Source of the DNA: Leeuwenhoekiella aequorea
GTDB taxonomy: Bacteria; Bacteroidota; Bacteroidia; Flavobacteriales; Flavobacteriaceae
DNA: 64,000 nt
NCBI RefSeq assembly: GCF_004104375.1
Contig: NZ_QOVM01000001.1
Span: 806,001-870,000 of the forward strand
Direction: 5' to 3'
The translations under genes were made by a program, and so were the position numbers. The first letter of the stretch is position 1. Each line of letters opens with the position of its first letter. The notes beneath the pieces were generated by a model. It was not told the origin of the DNA. It saw only the letters and a program-made list of their open reading frames with translations, and did no database searches. Shown here piece by piece: positions 26,649-35,651 of this stretch.

Positions 26649-27146
26649 ATGGATGAATTTATTGAGCAGTTGCCCAATCTTGCCAAAGATAAGCATAAAG
26701 AAAATGCTGCCTATTTTAAAAAGCTAAAGCGCAAACCACCAAAAGATCTTGATTATAAAATGCAAGAATTGCACGAGGAGGAGTTTGCTGAAACAGATTG
26801 TTTAAAGTGTGCAAACTGTTGTAAGACTACGGGACCGTTGTTTACCGATAGAGATGTGACTCGCATCGCAAAACATTTTAGAATGAAAGATGCGCAGTTT
26901 ATAGATGCTTATTTGCGCATTGATGAAGACAATGATTATGTTCTACAAAATTTGCCCTGTACTTTTTTAGGAGCAGATAACTACTGTATGATTTACGATG
27001 TGCGCCCTAAAGCTTGTGCCGAATTCCCGCATACCGACCGTAAAAAATTTCAGCAAATCACCAATATTACCTTAAAGAATATTCCTGTATGTCCAGCAGC
27101 GTATAACATTGTTGAGAAAATGAAGGACCGTATTAAATTAAAATAG
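26649..27146 (+). CDS. YkgJ family cysteine cluster protein
   Basis: A 165-residue protein of the YkgJ/UPF0153 type with the cysteine pattern CLKCANCCKTTG (about residues 56-67), followed by CTFLGADNYCMIYDVRPKAC and a last Cys in IPVCPAAYN. The cysteines probably hold an iron-sulfur cluster or zinc. The function of the family is not established. The next gene begins 5 bases downstream, so the two are likely co-transcribed. Confidence 0.9.
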   Translation: MDEFIEQLPNLAKDKHKENAAYFKKLKRKPPKDLDYKMQELHEEEFAETDCLKCANCCKTTGPLFTDRDVTRIAKHFRMKDAQFIDAYLRIDEDNDYVLQNLPCTFLGADNYCMIYDVRPKACAEFPHTDRKKFQQITNITLKNIPVCPAAYNIVEKMKDRIKLK

Positions 27147-27151
27147 ATATT

Positions 27152-28138
27152 ATGAAAGTTGAAATTGCAATTCTTACAGGTTTAATTACAATGCTAAGTC
27201 ATAGCCAAAATATTCCGGCAGAAAAAAGTGCTTTTGCTCATACTTTTTCAATTGTAGCACGAGATGCTGCTACAGGAGAAATGGCGGTGGCGGTTCAAAG
27301 TCATTGGTTTAGTGTAGGGTCGCTGGTCTCCTGGGGAAAAAGTGGTGTTGGGGTAGTAGCCACTCAATCTTTTGTAAATCCTGCCTACGGACTTAAGGGC
27401 TTACAATTAATGGAAGAAGGCCTGTCTGCCGAGGAAGCTTTGCAAAATCTTATAGCTGCAGATGATGGCAAGGATTACCGTCAGGTAGCATTTCTTGATA
27501 TAAACGGAAACGCATCAGCTTACACTGGAGCAAAATGTGTGATTTATGCAGATCAGATTACCGGTGATAATTTTTCGGTACAGGCAAATATGATGCTTAC
27601 CGATCAAACGGTACCTGCAATGGAAAAGGCATTTAACGAAAATAAAGGAATGCCACTGGCTGAACGCATGGTAGCAGTTTTAAAGGCGGCAGAGCAAGCT
27701 GGTGGAGATATCCGCGGAAAACAAAGTGCGGCTCTAATTGTTGTAGGTCCTGATCTAGTTGAAAATCCGTGGGAAGAATACCGAATTAATTTACGCGTTG
27801 ATGATCATGAGAATCCTATAGAAGAACTCGATCGTTTATTAAAAGTAGCCCGTGCTTATGAATATATGAATAAAGGTGATCTTGCTGTCGAAACAGGTGA
27901 TATGCCCGAAGCATTAAAACAATACGGCACTGCGGAAGAACTGTTTCCAGATAACTTAGAAATGAAATTTTGGAAGGCAGTTGCCATGGCAAATGATGGA
28001 CAGCTTGAGATGGCTAAACCTATTTTTAAAGCAATATTTGAGCAGAATGAAAACTGGCGCGAGATGATAGGAAGGCTAGTAAAACCGGGATTGCTTACAG
28101 TAAGTGAGGCAGAAGTTATGGAAATTAAGAATCTTTAA
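27152..28138 (+). CDS. Exported DUF1028 protein with C-terminal TPR-like part
   Basis: A 328-residue protein with a probable signal peptide (about residues 1-19, ending LSHSQ). The DUF1028 domain (about 28-235) begins AHTFSIVARDAATGEMAVAVQSHWFSVGS. It has an Ntn-hydrolase-like fold in known relatives. Residues about 240-328 form TPR-like helices (MNKGDLAVETGDMPEALKQY, LEMKFWKAVAMANDG). The activity of the family is unknown, and a role in peptide or cell-wall turnover has only been suggested. It follows the YkgJ gene by 5 bases. Confidence 0.88.
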   Translation: MKVEIAILTGLITMLSHSQNIPAEKSAFAHTFSIVARDAATGEMAVAVQSHWFSVGSLVSWGKSGVGVVATQSFVNPAYGLKGLQLMEEGLSAEEALQNLIAADDGKDYRQVAFLDINGNASAYTGAKCVIYADQITGDNFSVQANMMLTDQTVPAMEKAFNENKGMPLAERMVAVLKAAEQAGGDIRGKQSAALIVVGPDLVENPWEEYRINLRVDDHENPIEELDRLLKVARAYEYMNKGDLAVETGDMPEALKQYGTAEELFPDNLEMKFWKAVAMANDGQLEMAKPIFKAIFEQNENWREMIGRLVKPGLLTVSEAEVMEIKNL

Positions 28139-28180
28139 AAATTTAACGTGCAGGTGAGAAGTACTGCAATTAGCAATATT

Positions 28181-28220
28181 AAAAAAGAGCCTTGAGAATA
28201 ATCTCAAGGCTCTTTTTTTT
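28181..28220. terminator. Bidirectional terminator between convergent genes
   Basis: A 17-bp perfect stem (AAAAAAGAGCCTTGAGA / TCTCAAGGCTCTTTTTT, loop ATAA) with T runs on both strands lies between the DUF1028 gene and the minus-strand M28 gene. Confidence 0.93.
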
Positions 28221-28244
28221 AAATCATATTAATGTGATTTATTA

Positions 28245-29795
28245 TTAATCATCAAGTCCGCCACGTCTCGTGCTATCGCGAGCTTCAGGCCAAGTCATTT
28301 GCTCACCTGTACGCTTACTTATAGGTAAGACAATCTTATCACGTGAAGTTTTATCTTCATCTTCACTAGCCATATAAGCTAAGACTGCAGTAAGAATGGC
28401 ATTGTTCTGCACATCATCCCAAACAATTTTATCATAAGTATCGCGGTTAGTATGCCACGTATAATTCCAATAATCCCAACTTAATGAACTTAGGTTAAAT
28501 GCCGGAGCACCAGCTGCAACAAAAGATGCATAGTCAGATCCACCACCACCAGGAATACCTGGGAAATTAGTTTCAATACTTGCGACCTCATCAGGAACAG
28601 CAGCTAACCAGCTACCCACATAATCGTAAGCATTTAAAAAGCCATTACCTGAAATGGTCGCCACACGACCGGTTCCATTATCTTGATTAAACACGGCCTG
28701 AACACCTGCTACAATTTCCGGATGATCCTTAACAAATGAGCGCGACCCATTAAGACCCTGCTCTTCACTTCCCCAGTGACCTACTAAAATTGTTCGTTTA
28801 GGATTAGGATATACTTTTTTAAGAATACGCATTGCTTCCATCATAACTAGGGTACCAGTACCATTGTCTGTTGCTCCCTGAGCTCCATCCCAAGAGTCAA
28901 AATGCGCAGAAAGAATTACATATTCTTCTGGTTTTTCAGATCCTTTAATTTGAGCAATTGTATTAAAAGTAGGTACTTCACCTAGATCTTTTGATTGTGC
29001 CATTACTTTGATTACTGGTTTATCACCATATTCAGCAAGACGGTATAGAAGTCCGTAATCTTCAAGAGCGATATCTACCATTGGTATTTTCTCTGTATAT
29101 GCCGAAAAGATTTTGTTTACACCAAAACCTCTAGACCAGTTGCTCGTTACGATTCCTGCAGCACCAGCTTTTTCCAGTATTTTAGGTAATTCTCGTGAAG
29201 AATATCCCGTCGTTTTAATACGTGCATTCCAAGCATCATTTTGAGCTTCTCTTTCCATTTTCATTTTTTCGAATGATTCTGGCGTAGCCCATTTTTCCCA
29301 ATTGTCATCAGGTCTTCCGGTAGGTTGAGGCATTGAGATTAATACAAATTTGCCTTTAACCGAATTTAAAGTTTTCTGAAAACTAATAGAGTCTTTTGCC
29401 TCAGGGAGAATTACCACTTCAGCTTCAATTCCTTTAGATGAAGTAGAAGGACTCCAAGCAAGTTGCATCCCCTCTAAGCTTACACTACGCGGGCTTACCA
29501 TATCTATATGCGTAATTCCGCGGTCCCAGCCTCTCCAAACACCCCATTGTTCATTCTCTGCAGGAATGCCCCAGTCTGCATATTTTTGAACAGCCCAGTC
29601 GTGCGCATTTTTCATTTCTGGAGACCCTACTAATCGTGGCCCTACCACGTCGAGTAATTCGTGAGCTAGATTTTTGAGTTGTGAGTTTGTAGTTGCCTCA
29701 CTTACAATGTTTTTAACGGTTTCTTTCTGGTCTTGAGCAAATAGGCTTGTGCTCAACATAAGACCTAAAACCGGTAGATAAAAGGTTTTTTTCAT
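28245..29795 (-). CDS. Exported M28-family metallopeptidase (carboxypeptidase Q-like)
   Basis: A 516-residue protein with a signal peptide (about residues 1-20, ending SLFAQ). A PA-type insert domain (about 120-270) precedes a di-zinc peptidase core. Metal-binding elements are AHFDSWDGAQGATDNGTG (His, Asp), HWGSEEQGLNGS (catalytic and ligand Glu), GGGSDYASFVAAG (Asp) and WHTNRDTYDKI (His). All are intact. Such M20/M25/M40/M28-type enzymes act as aminopeptidases or dipeptidases in the periplasm or outside. The C-terminal tail is arginine-rich. Confidence 0.92.
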   Translation of the reverse strand: MKKTFYLPVLGLMLSTSLFAQDQKETVKNIVSEATTNSQLKNLAHELLDVVGPRLVGSPEMKNAHDWAVQKYADWGIPAENEQWGVWRGWDRGITHIDMVSPRSVSLEGMQLAWSPSTSSKGIEAEVVILPEAKDSISFQKTLNSVKGKFVLISMPQPTGRPDDNWEKWATPESFEKMKMEREAQNDAWNARIKTTGYSSRELPKILEKAGAAGIVTSNWSRGFGVNKIFSAYTEKIPMVDIALEDYGLLYRLAEYGDKPVIKVMAQSKDLGEVPTFNTIAQIKGSEKPEEYVILSAHFDSWDGAQGATDNGTGTLVMMEAMRILKKVYPNPKRTILVGHWGSEEQGLNGSRSFVKDHPEIVAGVQAVFNQDNGTGRVATISGNGFLNAYDYVGSWLAAVPDEVASIETNFPGIPGGGGSDYASFVAAGAPAFNLSSLSWDYWNYTWHTNRDTYDKIVWDDVQNNAILTAVLAYMASEDEDKTSRDKIVLPISKRTGEQMTWPEARDSTRRGGLDD

Positions 29796-30024
29796 TAAAA
29801 TAGATGTTAGTTATGTCTTAAAAATAATGCAACTATTTTTAATAAAATAATTTACTAGTTACGATTTAGTAACACTGATGTCTATTCTATGTGATTTTTC
29901 AATGATTATGTGGTTTATTAACTACTTAATTAAATTTATAAAATGAGCATTCTGAAATATTTGCTTAGTTAGATGGATAAGCTAATCTTTGATTAAAAAT
30001 TTATTGAATCCTTTAGAATTACTG

Positions 30025-30055
30025 AAAAAAAAATACGCCCTGAATAAGGCGTATT
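30025..30055 (-). terminator. Rho-independent terminator of the CarboxypepD_reg-like gene
   Basis: On the minus strand, an 8-bp stem (AATACGCC / GGCGTATT) with an 8-base loop is followed by a run of T residues. It lies 30 bases after the stop at 30085. Confidence 0.85.
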
Positions 30056-30084
30056 GGATTTATAATTGAACTCTTTTCTGTAAT

Positions 30085-30462
30085 CTACTCACTGTTTTTA
30101 TTTGTAGATCCTATTGATATAATTCTACCTGAAGATTTTAATAATTTTGAACTATTAAATTGCTCTTCTGAAAGTTTGATTTTATTATTTTGAGATTCAT
30201 ATTCCTCTAGAGTAAGCGTGCGTGTTTTGTAACCTACCATATTAAAAAGAATCGTATCCTCTTTTTTTAAGCCATCTGCTTGTTCAAAATAGAAGACCCC
30301 ATCGTTTTTTGAAGTAACACCTTTCTTTAAAGATTTTATAAAAACATTTACTCCCGCAATAGGTTGATCTGTTTCTGCGTCAGAGATAGTACCGTAAAGA
30401 CGTTGCCCATAAAAGTTAGCTGAAAACAGTAAAAAACAAGAAAAAAGTAATAAATATTTCAT
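30085..30462 (-). CDS. Small exported CarboxypepD_reg-like domain protein
   Basis: A 125-residue protein with a signal peptide (about residues 1-19, ending SANFYGQ). A single carboxypeptidase-regulatory-like beta-sandwich follows (about 20-95: RLYGTISDAETDQPIAGVNV ... GVTSKNDGVFYF ... FNMVGYKTRTL). This domain is usually the N-terminal plug extension of TonB receptors. Here it stands alone with no receptor behind it, so it may be a stand-alone envelope protein or the remains of a larger one. The terminator behind it argues for a functional unit. Confidence 0.85.
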   Translation of the reverse strand: MKYLLLFSCFLLFSANFYGQRLYGTISDAETDQPIAGVNVFIKSLKKGVTSKNDGVFYFEQADGLKKEDTILFNMVGYKTRTLTLEEYESQNNKIKLSEEQFNSSKLLKSSGRIISIGSTNKNSE

Positions 30463-30620
30463 TTCTGGTCTGCTTAAAATAAATTAGCTCATATACTAGG
30501 CCATAGCATATTAGCGCGTAAGATATTAAAATTACAGAAATATATATCGTTTTCGTAATTAATTTAGAAAATATTATAGTTAAAATACTATTGATTTATT
30601 TGGGGTTATTCTGCAAGAAT

Positions 30621-31895
30621 TTATAAATAAAGCAGATATTTCTGGCGTATTTGCTTAAACTTCTCCAGATCTTCTTGCCAGCCTAATTGTATTTCTTCAA
30701 AAGAAACTCCTTCTTGAATTTGTTTTTGAAGTTTAGGAGTACCAGCATGCGCAGTGAAATTCTTTGTATCGAAGAACGTGTCTTTTTGTGAATAACTAGT
30801 ATAAGCATCTATAATAAATCGAAGATTTACTTCTCTAGGATTTTCTAGTGATCGCAAATCTAATCCGTTGCAGGTAACACCATTAAACTTAGGATTTTTG
30901 GAGCCAAAATTAGGTTGAGGTGTATAGGTTAATTTATATAAGTTAGAGGGCAAAAATGGTGAACCGATAACCTGAAATTGCATTTCGGTGCCACGACCTG
31001 CATTGAGAGCAGTGCCTTCACAAAGTCCTAAACTGGGATATAATAGTACCGCTTGATCGTTGGGTAAATTAGGTGATGGTCGTACAGGTAGCGAATAGGG
31101 CATTGTATGCTCGTAGTTTTCCATAGGAATGACCTGTAGATTTATTTTTTTAGAAGTGTTAAGCCAACCTTCAGTAGCCATCATTTTTGCATACTCACCT
31201 ATCGTCATACCGTGAACCAAGGGTACGCCTGCATGCATCCCTAAAAAACTGATGTGTTCTTTTTGCATTACAGGGCCATCAACATAACTTCCATTAGGAT
31301 TAGGTCGGTCAAAAACAAGTACCGGAATGTTAGAATCTGCGGCAGCTTCTAACACATAATGTAGAGTTGCTATATAGGTGTAAAAGCGTACACCAACATC
31401 CTGAATATCAAATATGATTATATCAATACCTTCTAATTGTGCTGATTTTGGTTTTTTATTGTTTCCGTATAAGGAGATTACATCGAGCCCCGTCTTAGGA
31501 TCTTTACCATTTTTAACAGCTTCGCCAGCATCGGCATTTCCTCTAAAGCCGTGTTCTGGTGAAAATACTTTAACCACATTTTGATTAAGGCTCAACAGCG
31601 AATCAACCAGATGTGTGTAGCGTTCTGGCTTTTTTGAGTCTTTTAAAATCAACGAACTCGGGTTACCTACTATAGCAATTCTTTTTCCCGAAAGTAAGGG
31701 TAGATAAGTTTCAGTGCGGTTTGCCCCTAAGATGAGATGTGGGTTTTCAAGATCTTCGGAATTTATCTCTTGAGGTAATGAAGCGGAGTTAGAACCTGCT
31801 TTTAAATCATCAGTTTTTGTCTGTTTACCGTTTCCGCAGGAAATTGCAATTACAAAAACTAAAAAAAAGGTACTTTTGAGCGAACGAAACGCCAT
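30621..31895 (-). CDS. namZ: Exo-beta-N-acetylmuramidase NamZ-like (DUF1343, GH171) lipoprotein
   Basis: A 424-residue lipoprotein from the ATG at 31895 (lipobox AISC, Cys20). A longer in-frame extension to 32120 would run through the divergent permease gene and is rejected. The DUF1343 domain is recognisable by VFSPEHGFRGNADAGEAV, DIQDVGVRFYTYIATL and FDRPNPNGSYVDGPV. Characterised relatives cut N-acetylmuramic acid from the non-reducing end of peptidoglycan fragments. A role in cell-wall recycling in the periplasm is likely. The start is only 4 bases from the start of the divergent permease gene. Confidence 0.88.
   Translation of the reverse strand: MAFRSLKSTFFLVFVIAISCGNGKQTKTDDLKAGSNSASLPQEINSEDLENPHLILGANRTETYLPLLSGKRIAIVGNPSSLILKDSKKPERYTHLVDSLLSLNQNVVKVFSPEHGFRGNADAGEAVKNGKDPKTGLDVISLYGNNKKPKSAQLEGIDIIIFDIQDVGVRFYTYIATLHYVLEAAADSNIPVLVFDRPNPNGSYVDGPVMQKEHISFLGMHAGVPLVHGMTIGEYAKMMATEGWLNTSKKINLQVIPMENYEHTMPYSLPVRPSPNLPNDQAVLLYPSLGLCEGTALNAGRGTEMQFQVIGSPFLPSNLYKLTYTPQPNFGSKNPKFNGVTCNGLDLRSLENPREVNLRFIIDAYTSYSQKDTFFDTKNFTAHAGTPKLQKQIQEGVSFEEIQLGWQEDLEKFKQIRQKYLLYL
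31871..31878 (+). promoter_or_regulatory. -7 promoter element (TACTTTTG) of the LolC/E-like gene, inside namZ coding sequence
   Basis: TACTTTTG is an exact TAnnTTTG match 21 bases before the proposed TTG start at 31900. It lies within the first codons of the divergent namZ gene. A TTG at 31844-31846 is 24 bases upstream, slightly further than usual. Confidence 0.55.
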
Positions 31896-31899
31896 AGGA

Positions 31900-33129
31900 T
31901 TGAATTTTGAATATTTTACAGCTAAACGCATAATTGGCGCAAAGAAGTATAAAAGTACTGCTTCAACACCTATTATTAAAATTGCCATAATAGCTATTAT
32001 TTTGGGGATGGTAATGATGATGATTACCATTGCTACTGGAGTAGGTCTACAACAGAAAATTAGAGAAAAAGTCTCTGCTTTTAATGGAGATATTATAATC
32101 TCACAGTTTGATGGGAACAACAGTGATATTACCTTAAACCCAATCCCGTTAGAACAATCGTTTTATCCCAAATTCACTTCAGTTCCTGAAGTAAGCCATA
32201 TACAAGCTACAGCCACAAAAGCTGGAGTTATACGCACCCCTTCAGATTTTGAAGGTATCATTGTAAAAGGAGTAGGTGCTGATTACAAATGGAGTTATAT
32301 GCAGGAATTTCTTATTGAAGGAAGAATTCCAGATTATTCAAGTTCACTTAATACTGAAGTACTTGTTAGTAATTATCAGGCCAATCGTTTAGGTTTTAAA
32401 AATGGTGATAAAGTCATTGTTTTCTTTTTAAAAGATGATGGAGGATTTTTGAATAGACGTTTTGATATTGTAGGTATTTATGATAGCGGGTTTCAGGAAT
32501 TTGATGAGACGTTTTTGTTTGCAGATATTAGACATATACAAAAATTGAATAAATGGAACAATGATCAAGTAGGTGCTTTTGAAGTATTTGTTTCTGATTT
32601 TGATCGTCTTGATGAAATAGGAAATGCTGTTTTTGAGAATACAGGTTCCTTTTTAAATTCGATGACTATTACAAATAAATACTATTCAATTTTTGAATGG
32701 TTGTCTTTATTTGACTTTAATATCGCGCTTATCATTGTGGTTATGATTATTGTTGCTGGCATTAATATGATTGTAGCCCTGCTTGTGTTGATTTTAGAGC
32801 GTACCCCAATGGTAGGTATTCTTAAAGCTTTAGGTGCAAGTAACTGGAGCATACGTAAAATATTTATGTATAATGCGCTCTATCTTGTGGGTATAGGTTT
32901 ATTCTGGGGTAATGTTATAGGTATTGGGTTATTGATGATTCAAAAATATTTTGGGATAATTACTCTCAATCCAGAAACTTATTATGTGAGTCAGGCACCG
33001 GTATATTTAGATTGGTATTATATCGTTCTTCTCAATTTAGGAACTTTCTTGCTCTGTGCTATAATGCTTTTAGTACCGTCTTATGTGATAACTAGAATAT
33101 CACCTGTCAAGACCATTAAATTCAATTAA
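31900..33129 (+). CDS. FtsX-like ABC transporter permease, LolC/LolE type
   Basis: A 409-residue permease from the TTG at 31900, giving LNFEYFTAKRIIGAKKYKS, the usual N-terminus of flavobacterial relatives. A TTG 24 bases further upstream (31876) is possible but falls inside the promoter element. One helix at the N-terminus (IIKIAIIAIILGMVMMMITI), a periplasmic domain (about 50-250) and three C-terminal helices make the FtsX/MacB topology. It probably moves outer-membrane lipoproteins, as Lol does. The ATPase is not encoded here. Confidence 0.87.
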   Translation: MNFEYFTAKRIIGAKKYKSTASTPIIKIAIIAIILGMVMMMITIATGVGLQQKIREKVSAFNGDIIISQFDGNNSDITLNPIPLEQSFYPKFTSVPEVSHIQATATKAGVIRTPSDFEGIIVKGVGADYKWSYMQEFLIEGRIPDYSSSLNTEVLVSNYQANRLGFKNGDKVIVFFLKDDGGFLNRRFDIVGIYDSGFQEFDETFLFADIRHIQKLNKWNNDQVGAFEVFVSDFDRLDEIGNAVFENTGSFLNSMTITNKYYSIFEWLSLFDFNIALIIVVMIIVAGINMIVALLVLILERTPMVGILKALGASNWSIRKIFMYNALYLVGIGLFWGNVIGIGLLMIQKYFGIITLNPETYYVSQAPVYLDWYYIVLLNLGTFLLCAIMLLVPSYVITRISPVKTIKFN

Positions 33130-33240
33130 GAAGTATTATTTATAAAGAACACTTCAGGTTGAAAATTCTACAGTTGGGTAATTACTTATTTTTATAATAA
33201 GTAGATCTCTTCATATTTGATTTTATTAAAGATTTTAAAT

Positions 33241-33894
33241 ATGATTGAGACAGTAATTACATTAGCCATTTATGTACACGCCCTATTTGGAGGAATAGGT
33301 TTAATTGCCGGCACACTTAGCGTTATCACAAAAAAAGGAAGTTCATTACATAGAAAATCAGGTAAATGGTTTGTAATCGGTATGTTGTTGAGCTCTGGAA
33401 TTTCTCTTCCTATTGCATGCATGCCGGGTCATATTAATCTGTTTCTATTTTTGATTGGTCTCTTCACCATATATATGGTAGTAGTAGGAAAGCGTGCTTT
33501 GCGCTATAAGTTTAGAAAAAATAAGGTTGCTCGATTAGACTGGACAATTACTATAGTTATGTTTTGTATTTCAATAGTAATGATACTTTGTGGTAGTCTC
33601 ATGTTTGAGAAGGTTTCAGTTCTTTATATATACTTCGGAATAGTTGGAGTTGTGTTATGTATTTCAGACTATAAATTTTTAAGAAATCCTCACAAAACGA
33701 GAAATATGTGGTTGGTACAGCATATAGGTAAAATTATGGGAGCTTACATTGCTTCTGTTACGGCTTTTCTAGTAGCAGGATTAAGTATCTCAGGTGTGGC
33801 AATTTGGATAATTCCTTCGTTTTTTGGTACAGCAATCATTATATATTATATAAAAAAGGTGAGAAGAACATCGCTACGACCAGAAGTTAATTGA
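33241..33894 (+). CDS. Multi-pass membrane protein, DUF2306-like, unknown function
   Basis: A 217-residue protein from the ATG at 33241. An upstream TTG at 33217 is in frame but adds eight residues not needed for the first helix. It has about six or seven hydrophobic helices, begins MIETVITLAIYVHALFGGIG, and contains a short charged loop KKGSSLHRKSGKWF between helices 1 and 2. The His residues in VHALFGG and SLHRKSGK are features of DUF2306-type proteins. No function is known. Confidence 0.78.
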   Translation: MIETVITLAIYVHALFGGIGLIAGTLSVITKKGSSLHRKSGKWFVIGMLLSSGISLPIACMPGHINLFLFLIGLFTIYMVVVGKRALRYKFRKNKVARLDWTITIVMFCISIVMILCGSLMFEKVSVLYIYFGIVGVVLCISDYKFLRNPHKTRNMWLVQHIGKIMGAYIASVTAFLVAGLSISGVAIWIIPSFFGTAIIIYYIKKVRRTSLRPEVN

Positions 33895-34059
33895 AGTACT
33901 AGTTATGCAGTTGTTCCTAGGAGAATTAAGTGTGATCCTGCTGCTGAAAATGTAATTTGTATCTCTAAAATTTAACTTATTTTTCGAATTAAATACTGTG
34001 ATGCGTGATTATGTAAAAATCTAATAAAATTATACCTTGCACACTTAAGCTAAAATTTT

Positions 34060-35040
34060 ATGCAATACGCTCAAAATATTCTTGAAACGATAGGTAAAAC
34101 ACCTCTTGTAAAACTTAATAAACTAACTGCAGAACTGCCTTGTTTAGTTCTTGCTAAGTATGAGACTTTCAATCCGGGAAATTCAGTGAAAGATCGCATG
34201 GCTTTGCAAATGGTTGAAGATGCAGAAGCAGCCGGCATTTTAAAACCTGGCGGAACCATTATCGAAGGAACTTCTGGTAATACGGGTATGGGGCTGGCAT
34301 TAGTGGCTATAGTTAAGGGGTATAAAATGGTCTGTGTTATCTCAGATAAGCAGAGTAAAGAGAAAATAGATATTTTAAAAGCTGTGGGTAGTGAAGTAAT
34401 TGTATGTCCTACCGATGTTGAACCGGAGGATCCGCGCTCGTATTACAGTACATCTAAACGTCTAGCCGAAGAAACTCCCAATTCTTGGTATGTAAATCAA
34501 TACGATAATCCAAGTAACAGCAAAGCTCATTTTGAATCTACAGGTCCTGAAATTTGGGAACAAACTGAAGGAAATATAACACACTTTGTAGTAGGTGTAG
34601 GAACAGGCGGAACAATTTCTGGAGTAGGTAAATATTTAAAAATGCAAAATCCCAATATTAAAGTATGGGGAATAGATACATATGGTTCAGTTTTTAAAAA
34701 ATACCACGAGACGGGAATTTTTGATAAAAATGAAATATATCCATATATAACAGAAGGGATAGGGGAGGATATTCTTCCTAAGAATGTGAACTTTGATGTT
34801 ATCGACGGCTTTACAAAAGTTACAGATAAAGACGCAGCTGTTTACACACAACGTCTAGCAAAAGAAGAAGGTTTTTTTCTTGGAAACTCTGCCGGTGCTG
34901 CAATCAAGGGTTTATTACAACTCAAAGATCATTTTAAGAAAGATGATGTTGTAGTAGTCCTTTTTCACGATCACGGTAGCCGCTATGTAGGTAAAATGTA
35001 TAACGACGAGTGGATGCGTGAAAAAGGATTTCTAGATTAA
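34060..35040 (+). CDS. PLP-dependent cysteine synthase / cystathionine beta-synthase-like enzyme
   Basis: A 326-residue fold-type II PLP enzyme. Lys44 in NSVKDRMA is the Schiff-base lysine. TSGNTG (71-76) binds the substrate carboxylate, and GTGGTISG binds the PLP phosphate. YVNQYDNPSN, GIGEDILPKN and the C-terminal FHDHGSRYVGKMYND resemble cystathionine beta-synthase more than CysK. No CBS regulatory domain or haem-binding part is present. No partner lyase lies nearby. Whether homocysteine or sulfide is the acceptor cannot be told. The stop codon directly abuts the stop of the next, convergent gene. Confidence 0.88.
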   Translation: MQYAQNILETIGKTPLVKLNKLTAELPCLVLAKYETFNPGNSVKDRMALQMVEDAEAAGILKPGGTIIEGTSGNTGMGLALVAIVKGYKMVCVISDKQSKEKIDILKAVGSEVIVCPTDVEPEDPRSYYSTSKRLAEETPNSWYVNQYDNPSNSKAHFESTGPEIWEQTEGNITHFVVGVGTGGTISGVGKYLKMQNPNIKVWGIDTYGSVFKKYHETGIFDKNEIYPYITEGIGEDILPKNVNFDVIDGFTKVTDKDAAVYTQRLAKEEGFFLGNSAGAAIKGLLQLKDHFKKDDVVVVLFHDHGSRYVGKMYNDEWMREKGFLD

Positions 35041-35562
35041 TTACTGGTTCTCACGAGTAACATTCATCTCTTGTATTTTAAAATCGCCATCATCTCCTTT
35101 TTTGGAGATTGTGGCGTATCCATTATAGGATTCAGTATTGCCTTGTTTTGTTTTTACAACATATCGTATAGGTAATTTAATGTCTGTGTTATCACCTTGC
35201 ATGGACACTTCACCATCTTCAGTAAAACTTAATTCTACAGATTCGATATTTGCATTTTTTTCTGAAAAAGAAGAGCGTGTACCACGATCGCTAGAAGTAG
35301 CCATTTCTTCATAGGCTTTTAAATCATCACCATTATTAAGCGCTTCAAAATATTTGTTTACCTGATTTTTAGCGCTGTTAATTGCAGCAAGTTCGTCAGG
35401 ATCTTGTGATGAAACGCTCAATCCGGTTTGGTCCATTTCATCTGGAGAGATTTTTTCAGCCTTTTCTTCTAGCCGTATTTCATCAGTGTCTGTTTGTCTG
35501 TTGCCGCAAGAATAAAATGCTAATGTTGTAGCGAGGCTACATATAAAAATTGATTTTCTCAT
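35041..35562 (-). CDS. Putative lipoprotein, unknown function
   Basis: A 173-residue protein. A hydrophobic N-terminus (about residues 1-18) ends in a weak lipobox FYSC. A polar acidic linker (about 25-60) follows, then a domain (about 62-170) beginning INSAKNQVNKYFEALNNGDD, which resembles the first helices of NTF2-like or DUF4878-type folds. I cannot assign a function. It is tail-to-tail with the CBS-like gene with no base between the two stop codons. Confidence 0.75.
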   Translation of the reverse strand: MRKSIFICSLATTLAFYSCGNRQTDTDEIRLEEKAEKISPDEMDQTGLSVSSQDPDELAAINSAKNQVNKYFEALNNGDDLKAYEEMATSSDRGTRSSFSEKNANIESVELSFTEDGEVSMQGDNTDIKLPIRYVVKTKQGNTESYNGYATISKKGDDGDFKIQEMNVTRENQ

Positions 35563-35651
35563 AGTAATATATTTAGTTGTTATTTAAAAGTAGTAAGCCT
35601 TATTGGTTGATGTTATTAAGGTTATGCTAAAATTGAATTATATTTATAGTA

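Noticed and set aside
31896-32120. A 75-residue N-terminal extension of the NamZ-like protein
   Set aside because: It is antisense to the conserved N-terminus of the permease, and the ATG at 31895 gives a proper lipoprotein signal.
34000-34059. A riboswitch before the CBS-like gene
   Set aside because: The leader is short and shows no paired elements resembling SAM or SAH riboswitches.
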